DNA of 64,000 nucleotides from Monosporascus cannonballus (GCA_004154925.1 QJNS01000084.1:124001-188000), one strand, 5' to 3'. Positions 11,701 to 24,535 are shown, counted from the first letter of the stretch. Program-made: numbers and translations. Notes: generated from the sequence alone by a model not told the origin.

Positions 11701-12339
11701 TCCCTTATAAGACATCACTTCGCTGTTGGCGAAAATGCAGCTCGAAAAACTGGCGAGTTCTTCCCGATATTCTCTGGCAGCGCGTTGCGTCTCAGTCTCG
11801 ACATAGGTGTAGTTGCGCGTGTGGATCGAGGAACGTCGGTCAAACGCACCCTGTCGTGGCTGAGGGCTCCCGGGTTGAACCACCAACGGACTGGGTTGTT
11901 GTCCAAGACTACCTTTCCTGGGCTGCCTGGTCACGCGACGCGGGTCTTGAGTATTAGTCTGCAGAGCGGTTTGGCTCGCTGAAGGCCGATCCCCCGCCGA
12001 GCTGGTAGTCGGCGCCGGATGGCTGTCAAATAACAGAGACGGATTTACTGAGCCTAGGCTGTCCTGCATGATGATGATGCGGACGTCGCGCACATCCAGG
12101 TCGATATCCCCGTCATAATCGAACGCATTTGCCGAAACCGCGGCATGCAAGGACGACAGGGTCGAGAGGGGAAAGACTTGGTCTTGACCAGCGTACAGCG
12201 CGTTGATATCCGGAAACAATAAGCTGCGGGTATGGATGTCTTCCTGGACTGACTCAGGTGAGCGGTAAGACGACAACGGCCCTTGTTGGGAGTCGTCCCC
12301 TGCATTGCCCGAAGTCAGATTAAATAGTCTACCCAGCAT
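8725..12339 (-). CDS. Folliculin-interacting protein (FNIP/Lst4 family)
   Basis: A single exon of 1204 residues running from ATG at 12339. FNIP proteins (yeast Lst4) carry a longin/DENN-like fold and pair with folliculin (Lst7). The pair acts as a GAP for the RagC/D-type GTPase (Gtr2) at the vacuole and so feeds amino acid status to TORC1. What supports the call: an N-terminal block (MLGRLFNL...LLFPDINALY, then DVRIIIMQDSLG at about 85-96); RRTPMYAVALVLQLP at about 328-342; a central block FFFFNLLTGFLATHQEWLQALSPIWYR near 540; and a C-terminal set WLQRFHPDFSLQ (about 960), NFTIKRFRYRRLV (about 1022) and CKTVILSSLENIVHEVVQ (about 1147). Long Ser/Pro/Arg-rich linkers separate these blocks, as is common in fungal regulators. 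The family call is good; the Lst4 role is by homology. Confidence 0.85.
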   Translation of the reverse strand: MLGRLFNLTSGNAGDDSQQGPLSSYRSPESVQEDIHTRSLLFPDINALYAGQDQVFPLSTLSSLHAAVSANAFDYDGDIDLDVRDVRIIIMQDSLGSVNPSLLFDSHPAPTTSSAGDRPSASQTALQTNTQDPRRVTRQPRKGSLGQQPSPLVVQPGSPQPRQGAFDRRSSIHTRNYTYVETETQRAAREYREELASFSSCIFANSEVMSYKGTSTKVHIVPCESRSSDLSSSYMGDGRGSMGRSSGTRTSRLAQSYTSGSANPVVSSPTAPTRQGERKKILVTRLFPVNLPQDDLDTPISEDGTGFPFPYSLDDKFKKKKPHPKQRRTPMYAVALVLQLPSNPSNLAGAASKPIFRGPGSYGEQQDAFPSSFGSARRSGWTMVGTGLGHEALESAYSNDVEDRMDAITQHWDVIMRSLTQLQCTVASTLFPMLKQADLGIADPYPSVAPAQIARTPSLHSRRGSDPSQTKPPKTNAKLVSLPPNCLMNEQRIGREVDNARVRIVSGLRATRVVTGQGRWGPWREEARWVAKWAGGKEQGFFFFNLLTGFLATHQEWLQALSPIWYRKRHYQQQKAKNEEEDASLPSRTIIVANDKMAARRLVFLLAAFLPATQQLPAVRTHRPATSGSFAAFGHSPPSFVVPMLKEESLRRKINRRPGGRGVSHNRSYSIQSHATTRSATGIPAQLAHLSIDTQSERRPSDATLPTPAHLPIAGSDLNTRKSSAATTNTITPDSAVPHFSTTHRSSARPSARPGSGGSTAADDLKRTLTRGDSSRVSHTSSRSQSSKWGSVISGLWSARRRESTSSISQPVEFPRGQDGSLASPIKTTAEKRDKLTEMVKEAQLMDTAPHSRTDNGRGMSSQPGTPRRSIGSGFTEQFEAKSRTPDPTGAFESPVKTTINNDDGVIDVDVPFPDYLTFETAVSSPSSSGYLSTPGMGSGLDSFEQFSRVAMDGDAPQNVGGWLQRFHPDFSLQAIPPQADLLDQVREVLMAEPTPVVHPSALPAERPTERWVDVSTAIVADSTNFTIKRFRYRRLVKPKATVDRSNAPGLTAGSSYMTPAPSPYEQPIEDKLEEEELVTLDEALIDAVERVIAHSRDVSKDASANSSRSASKRREGRRGSEASEAPSPRELRPSAQIDFREVPRVECKTVILSSLENIVHEVVQQREKENQHNKGTHRTSREKESALRGAIRAWLETVEAGDL

Positions 12340-15300
12340 GTTGACCTCAGAAAGAACCAGGACACGACTTTGGTCTCAACGGAAAGAGCCGAAGGTAGCC
12401 TTGGTCGCACGGGTGAAGTGGCATTAACATGCTTCTTCCATCGTATACAACCAAAATTCCACCGAGATCATTGTCACATGGAAAGCCATAGGTACTAAAT
12501 ATGGTCAGAATGGTGGCAGTCCGACGGTTCAGGACTTTTGGCTGCAGTGCGGTCAAACTCGCTGTCCGTTCCCAGTATCGCGGTCCCAAAGCTTTCTCCA
12601 GAGCGGTGGGGAAAACCGATTGGACCGTCTCCAAGGACGTCGGAGTGAATAAATGGGAAGAGCTAGGTAGGTCGCCGGTTAACAAGATGATCTCTTAGCC
12701 GTTCAACTCTATTGGTCGAAAGGGTGCTATTACTCGTAGGTGCTTCACCCGCAATACGAGCTGGAAGCTTGTGAGAGGTCAAGTAGGCGGCAGGATTCGA
12801 TGAGAGTCAGCCAGCAAGCCGGTCAGTCAGGAGTCGAAGGGCTAGCATTATTAAATAAATGGAATAATGGATCCCGAGTCGTAGTACAACGCAGCAGACA
12901 CAATTCTGCGTGTCGACCTATTGTACTTTGCGAATGCCGGCGACGGCAAACAGTGAAGACCTTGGCAAGAATTTGTGCCGATGTCACCCTTAGATCGTAC
13001 GAGCGGTTGATGAAGGTATTAGTTATATACGTAGGCAGGTGCTCTCACGTCAGGGAGGGCGTGTCTCGTGAGAGGAAAGTCAAGTTGTATGATTTGAAGC
13101 ATATGGTGGTGCTCTTTTTGTGAGGCTTTTTGGTAACGTTTTCGGGAGCTCTGACGGAGTATGACGTCTCATCGATGAAGATATATCCGCGGTAACCTAG
13201 CTAGAGATAGAGATCAGGACAGAACCGACGTGATGGGCCGTCATCTCAGATTGATTACCATCAAACATTCCCCAACTCGAGTAAGTTGGGGTCGGGTTTG
13301 GAATATGGAAACATAAAAGTGGAAAACAAATAATACGTGAAAGAGTTCGCAGTCCGCCAAGTATGAATCTTAAATCTTAACTGAATGAATGCGCTACATC
13401 GTAGGTCAAGATACCCCGATTAAGTGCAATATGGCACAGGGATATCCCAAGATGCCTAGATGCACGCACGATTGATTGATTGACTGATTACTTTAGTACG
13501 AATACCCATCCAGGCCTAAAATGTATTCCAGAATCACAGAGTAGCCTTGCAAGTGAAGAGAACGTATGTATGTATTGCAACTACGAATATAAGTAGTAGT
13601 ACTACCTAATTCGTAACCAGTGCCCCCGTACAAAATTGCTGCATGTGGATGAGACGAAAACCCACTCAAACGAACCACGTTCTTCCTCCCCTGTTTTGCC
13701 CTCTGTATCTCATTTCCCAGGGTTTTCATTGTTTCGCCCGTGATCCCTCCATCAATCTCTTTCATTTCTGCCTTCACGTCCGGGCATGTGAGTCTGAGAT
13801 TAGGTAAGTACATCATGTTTTGGTTCCACCGCTGACCCCATCATGCCATGAGCTGGAGGGGGAAACAGTTGCAGCATGGAAGTGAGTGAGATCTGATCTG
13901 GCGGTGAAAAGAACCCAAGCAAGTTTGCAGGATAATAGCGTTTTTTTAAGTGGTTCATCCAAAATTCCCAGGATCACAAGCAGGGGTCCCTGGTATGAAT
14001 TCAAGATCCACCTCCCAAGTTGTTTAGCCTGTGGCTTCATGGCCCTACAGCCCCTCCATATGCCCCCTTCTACAGCCCCTCAACAGCCCCCTTAAGAGCC
14101 CCTACACCACGCCTTGCGGACCATCTCCCGTCGTACCTACAAACTGGGCACTTCTACACACGGAAGACGCGTTTATAATTATATCGGGCTTATTACTCGA
14201 GCTCACCGGACGGCCGGACCTCGTCTTCTGGTTCTGGAATGAAGGAAGCTTGCGACTTTCTCCGGCGCTTCCTCTTCTCTATTTCTTTACCACCCCGCTA
14301 TGCTTTGTGCCCGCTCCAGATGCAGCAGCAGGAGTGCTAAAAGGGACATACTTATACACTAATGCAGACATAATGGTATCGAGTGAGGGGTGGTGCAGTA
14401 CCGAATGCATTGTAGATCCAGAAGCGGCGCTGCTGCTGTGCCATCGCCAATTCCAGGTTCCGCATTCATCACCACTACCCGGATACCTATTGGTCGACCT
14501 AAGGTACATCCCACTTAGATCTTCCCTGGTTCTAAAAGAATGGACCGGTGTGCGATTGACGTGCATATGGATGAGGAGCTTGAGGTATCATTGACTGAGC
14601 CGCCGGTAGCCCATCTTATTTTCTGACCATTTTAATCCGTCATTGGACCTTCGTTCAGCGCATATGCATGCAATGAAAAGCATGTCATGATCATGACCAT
14701 GACTTACACGCACATATGTGTAACTGACATTCCGTCTGAAGTATCATTTATGACTAGCGGTCTGGGAAGTTAGAGGAATGCGATTGGCTACCGGGAGACT
14801 GTCTAGTCGTCGGCATCTCTATGTGTTCTGCTGAAAACCACGCATTGATGATCAAGGATATCCCTCAAAGTTACTGCACTGTTTTTTCCGTTGAGCTTCA
14901 CTAATGCCATCCACAATCACTTAGTGGGTGATGATTATACCTAGTTAGGCTGGGGAAACGAATAAAGGCACGTTCTCGAACTAGGTAATATCCTTGAGCG
15001 AATGACGCCAGTGGCATTACCACTTACACACATGCTCGGCAGTTGATAAGTAACTTAATAACATGGGCTGAGAGCTGAGGGAAGCCGAAATACAGCCATG
15101 ACTACTTTTTAAGACACCGAACGGGATGGCTGGCACCCCAATGACAACAACGACAACGAGTTCGACGATGACCTTGTCCACCTCCGTCAGGTTAGGTATG
15201 TCATGAGAAACCTTAAGTCTGTACCCGATTCTGGTCCTCCTAAATCTCAAAAAGGGCCGAGGATGTCAACGTTGTACGAGCATAGTTACAAAGCAGCTCA

Positions 15301-18300
15301 ACCCACCGACGATGAAACACATCTGTCTAGCCTGAAAAGAATAAAGGTGATGGCCCTACAATTTATTATACCACGTGGTAATTAGCACTAGCCGAATGGG
15401 TACTGAGTATTCTAAGGAATTTAGAACCTACCAAGGTACTTAAGTACCTAACCAGCTATGTAGGGGTACTGGTTATTCGGGCGCCTAATTCACACGACAC
15501 CCGCACATCGAATACGCAAAGGATGTTACAACTTACAAGCTTTGGAGGTTTAACGCCTTTTAGCAAGTCTAAATCTTCGTCACATGCCTCGAAGCCGGCA
15601 GCCTTGTCATGCTTAAGCGCGCATGTTCGGTAGGCAGAACCCCCCTCTTCCCCTCATTCGTGTTGTTTCCAGGTAGTGAAACTGGGAACTACGTTACCAG
15701 GTGTATGTAGTACATACCTTATACTGACTGATGTCATGTCCCGCTTGGCCGAATCACGTACCTTAATGCACGTATTATGTGTAGTAGTAGCAAGTGGTAA
15801 AGAGGTAAAACGAATATCGACGAGGGCGCTGGCTTGACTTCAAAAGGTTTGCGGCGGGTTTCAACAATGCATACGTAGAGATTCGAAGGCGAATGGCTCG
15901 AAAATTATAACAAGGATCAAGCGGCTGTCGCGGTAACACCGACATTAGTGCGAATCTAGACAGCAACAAGGCTTTGGTGTTTGACAAATACGCCGGCTGT
16001 AAACCGTGGTCGCGTGAGGCTATCAGGTAACAGGAATTCGTTCCATGGAATTGACAACTTTGACGGACTTGGAAGTGCAACGAACAACCCGCTTGCAACG
16101 TTGGCTCTTCCCAGTACGAAGTACGTACCCAGTAACTCGATTGCCCACACCTCCGAATGCCGAGAAACCCGCGAGGGGCCTTTCTCCTCAAATACCTCCA
16201 TGAGGTTCAAGTCCAAAGGAACAATATCTACTCACATATGGAGGGAGACCCAGACGCGGACAGGCGTAGGCTCGGTGGCTCCCATGGACCTTAAGTGAAC
16301 CGAAAAGGTTCCGACGATTTATGTGTCATTCCCCCACCAAAAGATAAAGTCATCGCGAGTGGATTGAGTCGCAAGGTCACTACCCCAAGGCATCCCCCCG
16401 ACTATGCATCTTTCGGCTGGTGCTTTCTTTATGATGACAGATATAAGACCGGGGCAACGTTCCCAGAGATATCATCTTAAATGGCCACACCCTAGCAATG
16501 GGTTCTGCGCCCAGTTATCACTTGCATGATCATCGACGCTGGTGAAATTCACTAATGAAATGACCCGAACCGTGACATCGACCGCGGGCACGCTAGATTC
16601 GCTCGTTAAGCCGGTCCTAATCCGTACAAGTTCCCAAATTCTTCCCTGGAGTAAGACGTATGCACGGACGTTGACGCGGCTCTACTTTGAAAGATCAGAT
16701 CATCTTTCTTAGGGTAATCTTGGAATTTTGCATTTACGTGGACGGTGGGCTTGGGACTGCTACTTGGCGTCCCAGACCTTCACCATCGGTGAGGTGGTCG
16801 TGGCCGGATGATGACCGCCAAAAATGGCTTCATATCCATTGCCCGTCATAGCCGCAGGCATAGCGGGCCGGACCCGTCCGTGTTTAGGCTCAAGTGGTAC
16901 TAGCCAATACGCGCCCGTGGAGGTCGCTTCAGCAGTTCCCATCTGGCGCTGCTACGCCAAAGGTGTTCCGTCGCACTTCCTTCTGCCAACCCGGCCGTGC
17001 AGCATCCCGGTTAGACGTTCCCGAACAAGGCAGGTCAAGACCGCTGACGGGTGATGTTAACCGGCCGTTGCTGCAGGTTGCCCTCCCCCCTACCACCACC
17101 TCATCCGGGTCATGAAATCCCCCTAAATTCTTACGTACAGATCTCCAACCCCCCAAAAGAAGCTTTCTTCTACTTAAGACCATGCGGCGCTTGGAGGAAC
17201 AGCCTTGACCTTGCCTTGATAGGGACCTACCGTATGCCAATGGCGTGCAGAGCAGACATAGGCAAGATAGGCGTCATGTAAAGCCGGCCTCTGAGGAGTC
17301 ATCTAGGGCACGTGCTTGCTTTGGCCTACTCAGAAGCATGCGCCGGCAGCCATAATGAAAATGGTATAAAACCTGACAACGGGCGCGGGATCACGAGGAC
17401 CAATGGGTGCTGTACAGCAACACTCCCGAGCAACCCCCATGCCCAGCCCATGCCCAGAGGCCCCCACAACCGACCCCCGCTGGCATCGGGTATCAGATCC
17501 CCTGTGCCAGTAGAATTCACCGCAAACCAATACCATGGCTTTGGGTCGTTGAGTGCTATGATGATCCACTGAAGGAGTTGACATACGTCTTGCGTGAGAA
17601 CGCAGTGCCATAGAACCCAGTCTCGAGATGAAGCGGAGCCCGAGGCCGATATCTTTAGGGTTCTTTGCGGTCGTGGAATACGCCCACTCCCCCTTGACAG
17701 ACGTAATTTCTCCATATATGCGACGGAGATATATGGGCCGTTTGAGAAGCGCACAAATAGAGATGCAGAGCCACCATGGGCTTGTCAGGTTAGGAATTGC
17801 GAATCGCTTTAAGGGGTCTCTTGGTAGCCTGGTTAGCCTTGCTGATAGTAGGCCCCGGATCCGTCAGATGAATCAACGCAATGCAACGCTGAGTTCTGAA
17901 GTGGAGACGATGATGATATTATATTCTCAAGGCCGGACACAAAGAGCAATGTTGAGTTCATCGTTAATATAAGAAACCGACTTTCGCCAACGATTGGTCG
18001 GGATCTTAGATCGTTTGGAGAAGGTGATCAGCTGCCAGATAACAGGACCATTGACAAGCCGGTAAACTTATTGGTAGCGAGATTTACAGCTTCGACGCTG
18101 CCTGGCCACGAACCTCCTGTTCGCTGCAGTTTAGGGGCATTACGCAACATACGATCAAAGAGCAGATCCCCATCGCCATCTCCCTCTACGACGCCTTGAT
18201 GATGCCCCCTAATTACACAAGGCACAAAAAGAGCATCATGAACGTCCCCGTCTTTCATGGTTTGCGATTCTTTGTCTCGGCCGCCAGCCAGCCAACCATC

Positions 18301-20992
18301 TCCGTGCCCGCAAGTCCGCGAAAAAAGTACCCAGCGTCCATCCATCATCGTACATATCTGGCTGGGTTGCATTCGGGCCCGGCACCCGTCGATAAAACCA
18401 TTCGGTCCCGGAGCAACGTTTCTCATCGCCTCGCAACATTTCGGTGACTTGGCTTGGATTCAGCTGTGACGGTGAACGGGCGATAATCGTTTTGACCCCC
18501 GCGCTTGACTTCGATATGCACGTATCGTATTGCATGTATGCATGCAGTCATAACTTAAAACGCTCCCCGGGCGAGAGCCGATTTGCTGGGAGCTGCATTT
18601 GATACTCAACCCGGTGTCTGCAGTCATCCATCTATGCGACGATCGCATACTAGGTAGCCATACGTACGTATGCACCCGTACGGACATAGAGAGTGCTTCC
18701 ACGCACAGGTACGGAGTCCCGATGCCATGCCATACCATGCCATGCGGACGAAAAAACGCTGACTTCAGCTGCGGCGCCAGGTCGCGTAAGCTGGTTCCTT
18801 GTTCCTGGTACTGAACGAGGCGTGCTTGAGAGAACTCGCATTTGGGGGCCAAGGAACCCCCTTTGGGGCACGCAGTGCCAGAACATCAGCTGGCGCCAGA
18901 TAGGTAGGTAGGTAGATGGCACGGCCTCATCTTATGTACGAGGCGCATATATGTAATGCATATCTGCACATACAGAAATACCCGGTCAAGCAAGGAATAC
19001 AGGGCGAGAGTCTTACCTCAGCTAGTTAGGCGCTTGCCCATTGAGACCGAACTCTCCCCCCTCGCATCCATCAATTGAAATCGCCTGCATGTGTGGTTGC
19101 TGGTCTCCTATCTGCAGCTGTCAGGCGATATAAGCATGAGCGCATCTATGCCCGGCCTTGACGCATCAGTAGCCCTGTCGAGACCCCCCCCCCTGGGGGG
19201 GAGGGGGGGGTTTCTTGTGAATCAGAGGACGACGGGGAGGAGTCTTCAAGGGCACTTACTGTATGGATATGTCTACATGTCCTTTAGAGATGCCATGACG
19301 ATACGACAGGATACTGAACCGGATTGTTGGGCGTGCGTAGACTTCCTGTAGCGTCGAAGCCTGTCGTAGGGTCTCCCCAAGCAAACAGGTAGTATCGGAG
19401 TAGCCTGTTGATGGCAACGATTCAGAAAGGCACGGTCCATAGCCTTGAATACTCAATGAGGAAGACGATTCGAGTGTCGAGCAACGGTTCTGCCGCCCGG
19501 AGGTATCAATCGACCTCGTTGCTTGTCAAGGAACCTCCAAAGAAGGACGGGCTGGAATACTCGGCTGAACCTAATCCGTTCCCTTGGATTTAGACAAATC
19601 GTCTTCCCTCTGGAGCTTGTGCTCCTAAGAGCGTGCACGGTAATCCAAATATCCTCACCTCCTCCGTGCGTCAAGACACGAGGGGCGGCATCCACCTACT
19701 TCCTCACAGGATGCATACTTAATACCATAGCCTGTACACGCAGAGCCAGCAGATACACTGGGCTCTCCTAGGGCCAGACCTTACCTACTTACTTCCTCGC
19801 GAAAAAGGACGAACACTTCTAAACAGACATCTAAAATACAACAACCGCAGGTGCGCCGCTACTCCTAAGCCATAGGCTGGAACTGTACCGACATCCCGGA
19901 GACATTTCTGAGTTAGATGTCATCGAGGACACGGTGGTCGGAATTGCCCACGGCCGCTTGCGTGCGTGTGTGCGCCAAAGTTAGCGAGAAAACACACGAA
20001 CCCAAATCCGAGTCAAGTATAATGAACCGCTTCCCACCCCCATCTCCCGTTGTCATGCACTGTGCCCATGCCGCCTCATGGAAGGCGTACAACCCACAAC
20101 CCACACACACCGTGTCATGTCTCTCGTGCTCAAGCTTCGTTCGGCACCGGCGGCCGACGTCGTGACATCCCGCCAACAACTACATATATCCGGTATAAGC
20201 CCGCATGCATGGGTTTTATTGGCTACGATTAGGTGGGTTATGCGTCTGTCGTGGGTCACACGAGACCACGGAACAGACGCCCGGTGATGCGCGGGACCGT
20301 GGGACGAGACGGTTCGGTTCGGAGGTCTGTCGTCGCCCGTCCCATCCCATCTCGTTCCGTGACGCGTGGAGCGGGGCTGTAATGCGGTGACCCCTTCTAT
20401 CCACTGATTAGTTAACATGGCGGCGAGCGAGCCGAGCGTGTGTGACATGGCCGTTTTTGTTCTTCATGGTTGCAAGTGGTGATGTCGTTGATGTTGTCGA
20501 TGTTGTATGGAGCGTATTTTTTAGGGGAGCTGGAGGGAGCCGTATTTGGTTAATTCCCTTGCTATTTAAATACTCGGTGATCATGGTAGCTCCTGCTGCG
20601 TGTAGGTGAAGTGTGTAGCCTTTATTAAAAGGGGTCTACTTGAGGCATGTGCAACAGAGATGCTTAAGCGATAGCGGAGAACCTGGATATACAGAACGGG
20701 GTCTATATAACAGGGCAAAGCGCTCAGGATGTCCACCTGGATCATACGGGCGGTTAATAGCGCGGGGACTGTATACTCCGTCAGAATTCGGTCGCCAACA
20801 CTAGGCACCACATACGGTACACCTGTAATGCCACAGACCATGACAATGTGCTAGCCACATTAAGTCTACTAAGTATTAGCATTACATCGGATATCTAAGA
20901 TGCTCGCCCAACCGACCCTCTCCCTTTTCTATAACGTTCCCCGCCCGCATAAGCGCTGGATGCCAGTTCGAAACGTATAAACACAAAACTAA
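12340..20992. other. Gene-free stretch of about 8.6 kb at ordinary base composition
   Basis: Between the divergent side of the FNIP gene and the 3' end of the zinc transporter I can support no gene on either strand. The longest open frames (for example 14031-14594 + and 17326-17754 -) lack family features, splice-consistent extension or normal composition. The stretch contains simple repeats and palindromes: a run of AGCCCC(T) units near 14045-14104, GATTGATTGATT near 13470, a perfect GGTACTTAAGTACC at 15435-15448, a TAGG tetranucleotide run near 18900, and the C/G tract at 19184. The first few hundred bases should hold the FNIP promoter. Confidence 0.5.
19184..19210. repeat. Poly-C / poly-G palindromic tract
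   Basis: Ten C, one T, seven G, one A and eight G follow one another. The C run can pair with either G run to make a tight hairpin, and the G runs are long enough for a G-quadruplex. It lies in the gene-free stretch upstream of no recognised gene. Confidence 0.9.
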
Positions 20993-22540
20993 TCATATTC
21001 TGAGGCTTGAATTACAGCAAGTTAGGCCTTCGCACAGGGCGCCGCTGCACGCTATGCGGCAAACCTCGACGGGCCGCCTCCCAGCCGGCACGGTCGAGGA
21101 AGAGCTGGCGGCGCTGCTACTGGCAGTCTCGGACAGGATGACGGGGCTTTTTGGGTCGGTGGTTGCGAGCTCCGGCTGCAGGGTAGCCGAGTGGATGTCG
21201 TAGGCGTGCAGGCACTCACTGATGGTGCGGGCACGCTCCATGAAGTCGGCCACCTCGTTATTGGAGACGACGATGTGGGCCGACGCGATTGTCTTCCGCT
21301 GATCGAGCTGCCAGATGTGGAGCTCGTGTACGGATTCGATGCCGGGAATCTGGGTGGTGTGGCATGTCAGTCACTCAAGTCGGTCGTTCTTGGTGGGCCT
21401 TGCCAGAGTGTGAAGATGGAGGTGCGACCCCTATAGAGGATAGTAATCTTCTGATGAAAAGATACAATCGGCCGGTATTCGGTGGGTAAGCATGGAGCTC
21501 CTGAGATGTTTTAATTGGGTGGCGTATATAGTGCTCGCAACCATACTCAATACCGGGCGATCGTGCACAGAGTGAATGAGTGCTATATTTCCGCACAATA
21601 CGGGATAAAAGGGCAAGGTAAAAGAAATGAAGGCAGCAGCCACACTTACCTTTTCGAGATCATGCTTAACATCGCCCAAGTCTACGCCCTTGGGCGCGCT
21701 CTGCATTAGGATGTTCCCGCTGTTTTTCACGAGCGGCAGCGAGGAGAGCAGGATGATAACCGATATGCCCACGCTGGCGCCGGGGTCAGCGTAGAAGCGG
21801 GCGTCGTAGTCAGTCAACCAGATGACGAGAGCGGCGATGATGACGCCAACGTTGTTCAGCGCGTCGCCGATGACGTGGATAAGGACTCCCATCATGCCCA
21901 GGTCGCGCCCGGGCGCCTGCAGCTTGGTGAGGGTGTGCCGGTGCTCCGTGTGGGCGTCAATAGGGATTACCGAGGACTCCATGCGGCTCGAACTATCCGA
22001 GCAAGGCATAGCCGACTCGATATTAGCGTCGTCGTTGCTGTGACTGTGATGGAATAGCTTCTGACGCGAGAACCCGGGGCCGTGGTGGTGGGCGTGAATA
22101 TGTACGCTATCATGGTCGTGGCCATGGTGTTCGTGTAATATCGTCGCGCTGATGATATTCAGGGTCAGGCCGACGCAGCCCATGATGAGAACGAGTTTGG
22201 GGGCACCGATATGCTCGATAAAGATTAACCTCTCGATGGACTGGAGAAAGATGGAAATTCCTAGAGCGAGGAGAAAGACGCCGTTAAAGAAGGCGCCGAG
22301 AAGCTGAGCACGCGCCCACCCGAAAGAGAAGTCCTGCGGGGAATTCGTGTGCTCTGATATGATGAGTGCGACAAGGGCGACGGAAAAGCCTATGAGGTCG
22401 TTCATGATATGGAAGGCGTCAGCTAGCAGAGCTAGGGAGCCCGTGTAAAAGGCGATGGCGACCTCAGCGACGAAGAACGCGAAGGATATGCAAATTGTTA
22501 CGATAAGCTTTTGCTTCGAAGAGAGCTTAATAACTGCCAT
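20993..22540 (-). CDS. Cation diffusion facilitator zinc transporter (ZRC1/COT1/ZnT-like)
   Basis: A proton-coupled transporter that moves zinc (perhaps also cobalt or cadmium) out of the cytosol into the vacuole. Exons on the reverse strand are 22540-21650 and 21349-20993. The 300-bp phase-0 intron begins GTAAGT and ends CACCCAG, and joins KHDLEK to IPGIESVHELHIWQLDQRK. The product is 415 residues, close to the family's usual size. Six hydrophobic segments are visible. The zinc-site HxxxD pairs are H44/D48 (second segment) and H222/D226 (fifth). A histidine-rich cytosolic loop (HEHHGHDHD...HIHAHHH, about 136-153) lies between segments four and five. The second exon encodes the cytosolic C-terminal domain with the conserved VHELHIW. 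It differs from ferrous/manganese CDFs, which use DxxxD. Confidence 0.93.
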
Positions 22541-24535
22541 GGTTTGGGAAGGTGATAATCCCGGCAGTCGGAGCTGGATTCCGAGCTAATGTTACTTATG
22601 TATAGGACAAGCCGTCGGGTTGACTGTGAATGACTTATATGACCCTATCCACCTCACTGGGCTTCGTCTTTCCTTTCTAACGCCAGGTGTAAGACTGGAT
22701 GTGCGTCGGCTCCACTCGCTCAGATCCGGGCCTGGAAGTATGAGCTGCGTTGCTCTCCCCTTCGGTTCAGGGGGTTGTCGCACGAGGCAAATACTGACGC
22801 CGGGAGCTCATGGCCAAAATAAGGACGTCGCTAGAGTCACTTATCTCTGCGTTTTCCTGGATCCCTTCAGTGACTAATGTGGGAGTGTTCACCAAGCCGC
22901 CTTTCACGCCCGAGGTGGGTCTGATGCAGCACTCTCTTTAATAGCTCAGCAGCGCGGAACCTCAACCGGAGCCGGAACGGAAGGATCGCAACAGTATAAA
23001 CGCCGGCCAATCAAGTGGCTATCAGGGCACATGGGATCATGCGTTCGTTTATTCACAAGGAGGGTGTACGCAATTTGTGCTCTGCTAGCATGCTAACCGC
23101 AGGCGATACTTGGCAGCAGCACGCTCGCAAAGGCTGTAGATTGGTCATGTCATCCTTGTGAGGATCTCAGGGGCAATTCTGGCGATGAAAACTCAGGAAG
23201 CGCCGGGGCAGCTAGACATGGCGAGATGGTGAGTGTTGAAATAAGTATCTATGAATGAAAGTATGTAGGTGGTCGAGTGTCTATGTCTAGACGCCAGGAC
23301 TATGTATGAAGACGCTCCGTAGCTAGGGATGTCCGCGTTAATCGGGTGTGCGCCTTCTGGGCATGGGAGATGGCCACTGGAGTGGCGGGCAATGGCAAGG
23401 GCGACATGGATTTGTCGGGATGCTCGCGAGTGCGGCAGTTAAACATCTAACGATATCACATTATGCAAATCCAATAGGGAATAGGGGGAAGTACCGAGCG
23501 TATCAAATGGGAAAATATGTATGCCAGAAGCCCACATGCGTGGACGCATGTGACATGTCGCTCCTGTTGTGTAGATGTAACTTCAATTGTTACATACGGA
23601 TCTGTGGATACAGTAAAAAAACCCAGTATTTGCATACGCAACTAGGTGCATAATCCAATGCAACTGTATAATTTCCGTCGGACGCATTATTCTATATTAA
23701 CAAAGTGTATAACACGATGTCGCATAGTTAATAATGCGGAAAGCAGTGTACAATTCGTATGGGGAATCCAATTGAACTGGACATTTACCCGTTAGGTGAT
23801 TATATTTCCTATGTAGGTAATTCCACCGTTTGGAAGCACTGGGGTACATTACGGGTCCCACTGCCACCTTCCTGGCATCCATTAATTAATGCATGTTACC
23901 GTCTCAATGCATGGCCTTTCGTCTTATGCATTATACACGACTATGAATGTAGAGAGAAAAATGCACCAAGTTAAAATTCAATGGACAGTGGCACTTAACC
24001 TCTCATAGTTCGGTACCTAGAGGTAGTATGTGCAGGAACACAGGTAGTAATGTTCAGCGGCAACTGAATCGACCAGAACTTCGGACATGACTCTCGACCT
24101 GCTGTATATATTTAAATTCCAGTACACCAGGGCAACTGGGCATGTGAACAGTGCAAACTGGCTGCTGTAAAAAGTCAAGAACGTCATCGATTCGAACCAA
24201 TCAGCATGGATTACATCACGACAAGGTATTGGGTTGCTGTGTGACGCTTATCTGATGATTAATGATGATGAAAGGGTCGTAAATCCAGTTCCATATCAAT
24301 TCATAAATGGTGCGAGAGAGAGATCGCAACAAATATGGGTGCCACCACTCGTCTGGTTGGAGACATAATACACCGCATATTCTCTCTAGGACTTGTTGCT
24401 CGACGACATACACCCTCACATACACCCTCCTGCCTTGCATGGTCATCAGACGTATCGGCCCCTATCTCTAATACTTTCTCAACATCTGTCATATGTCGAA
24501 TTTTAGCGTCGAGAAGGACACATATCCCCAAGACG
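22541..24535. other. Intergenic region between two divergent genes, no gene seen
   Basis: About 2 kb separate the zinc transporter start (-) from the dehydrogenase start (+), so both promoters should lie here. No open frame with family features was found, and I recognise no metal-response or other binding site with confidence. Confidence 0.55.

Noticed and set aside
12347..12685. Reverse-strand frame of 112 codons just before the FNIP start
   Set aside because: It starts at TTG rather than ATG, ends in a stop seven bases before the FNIP ATG, and has no family features.
14031..14594. 187-codon forward frame
   Set aside because: No recognisable domain, irregular composition and a competing reverse frame of similar quality; no splice-consistent partner was seen.
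17326..17754. 142-codon reverse frame
   Set aside because: Several overlapping frames exist on both strands and none has conserved-looking motifs.
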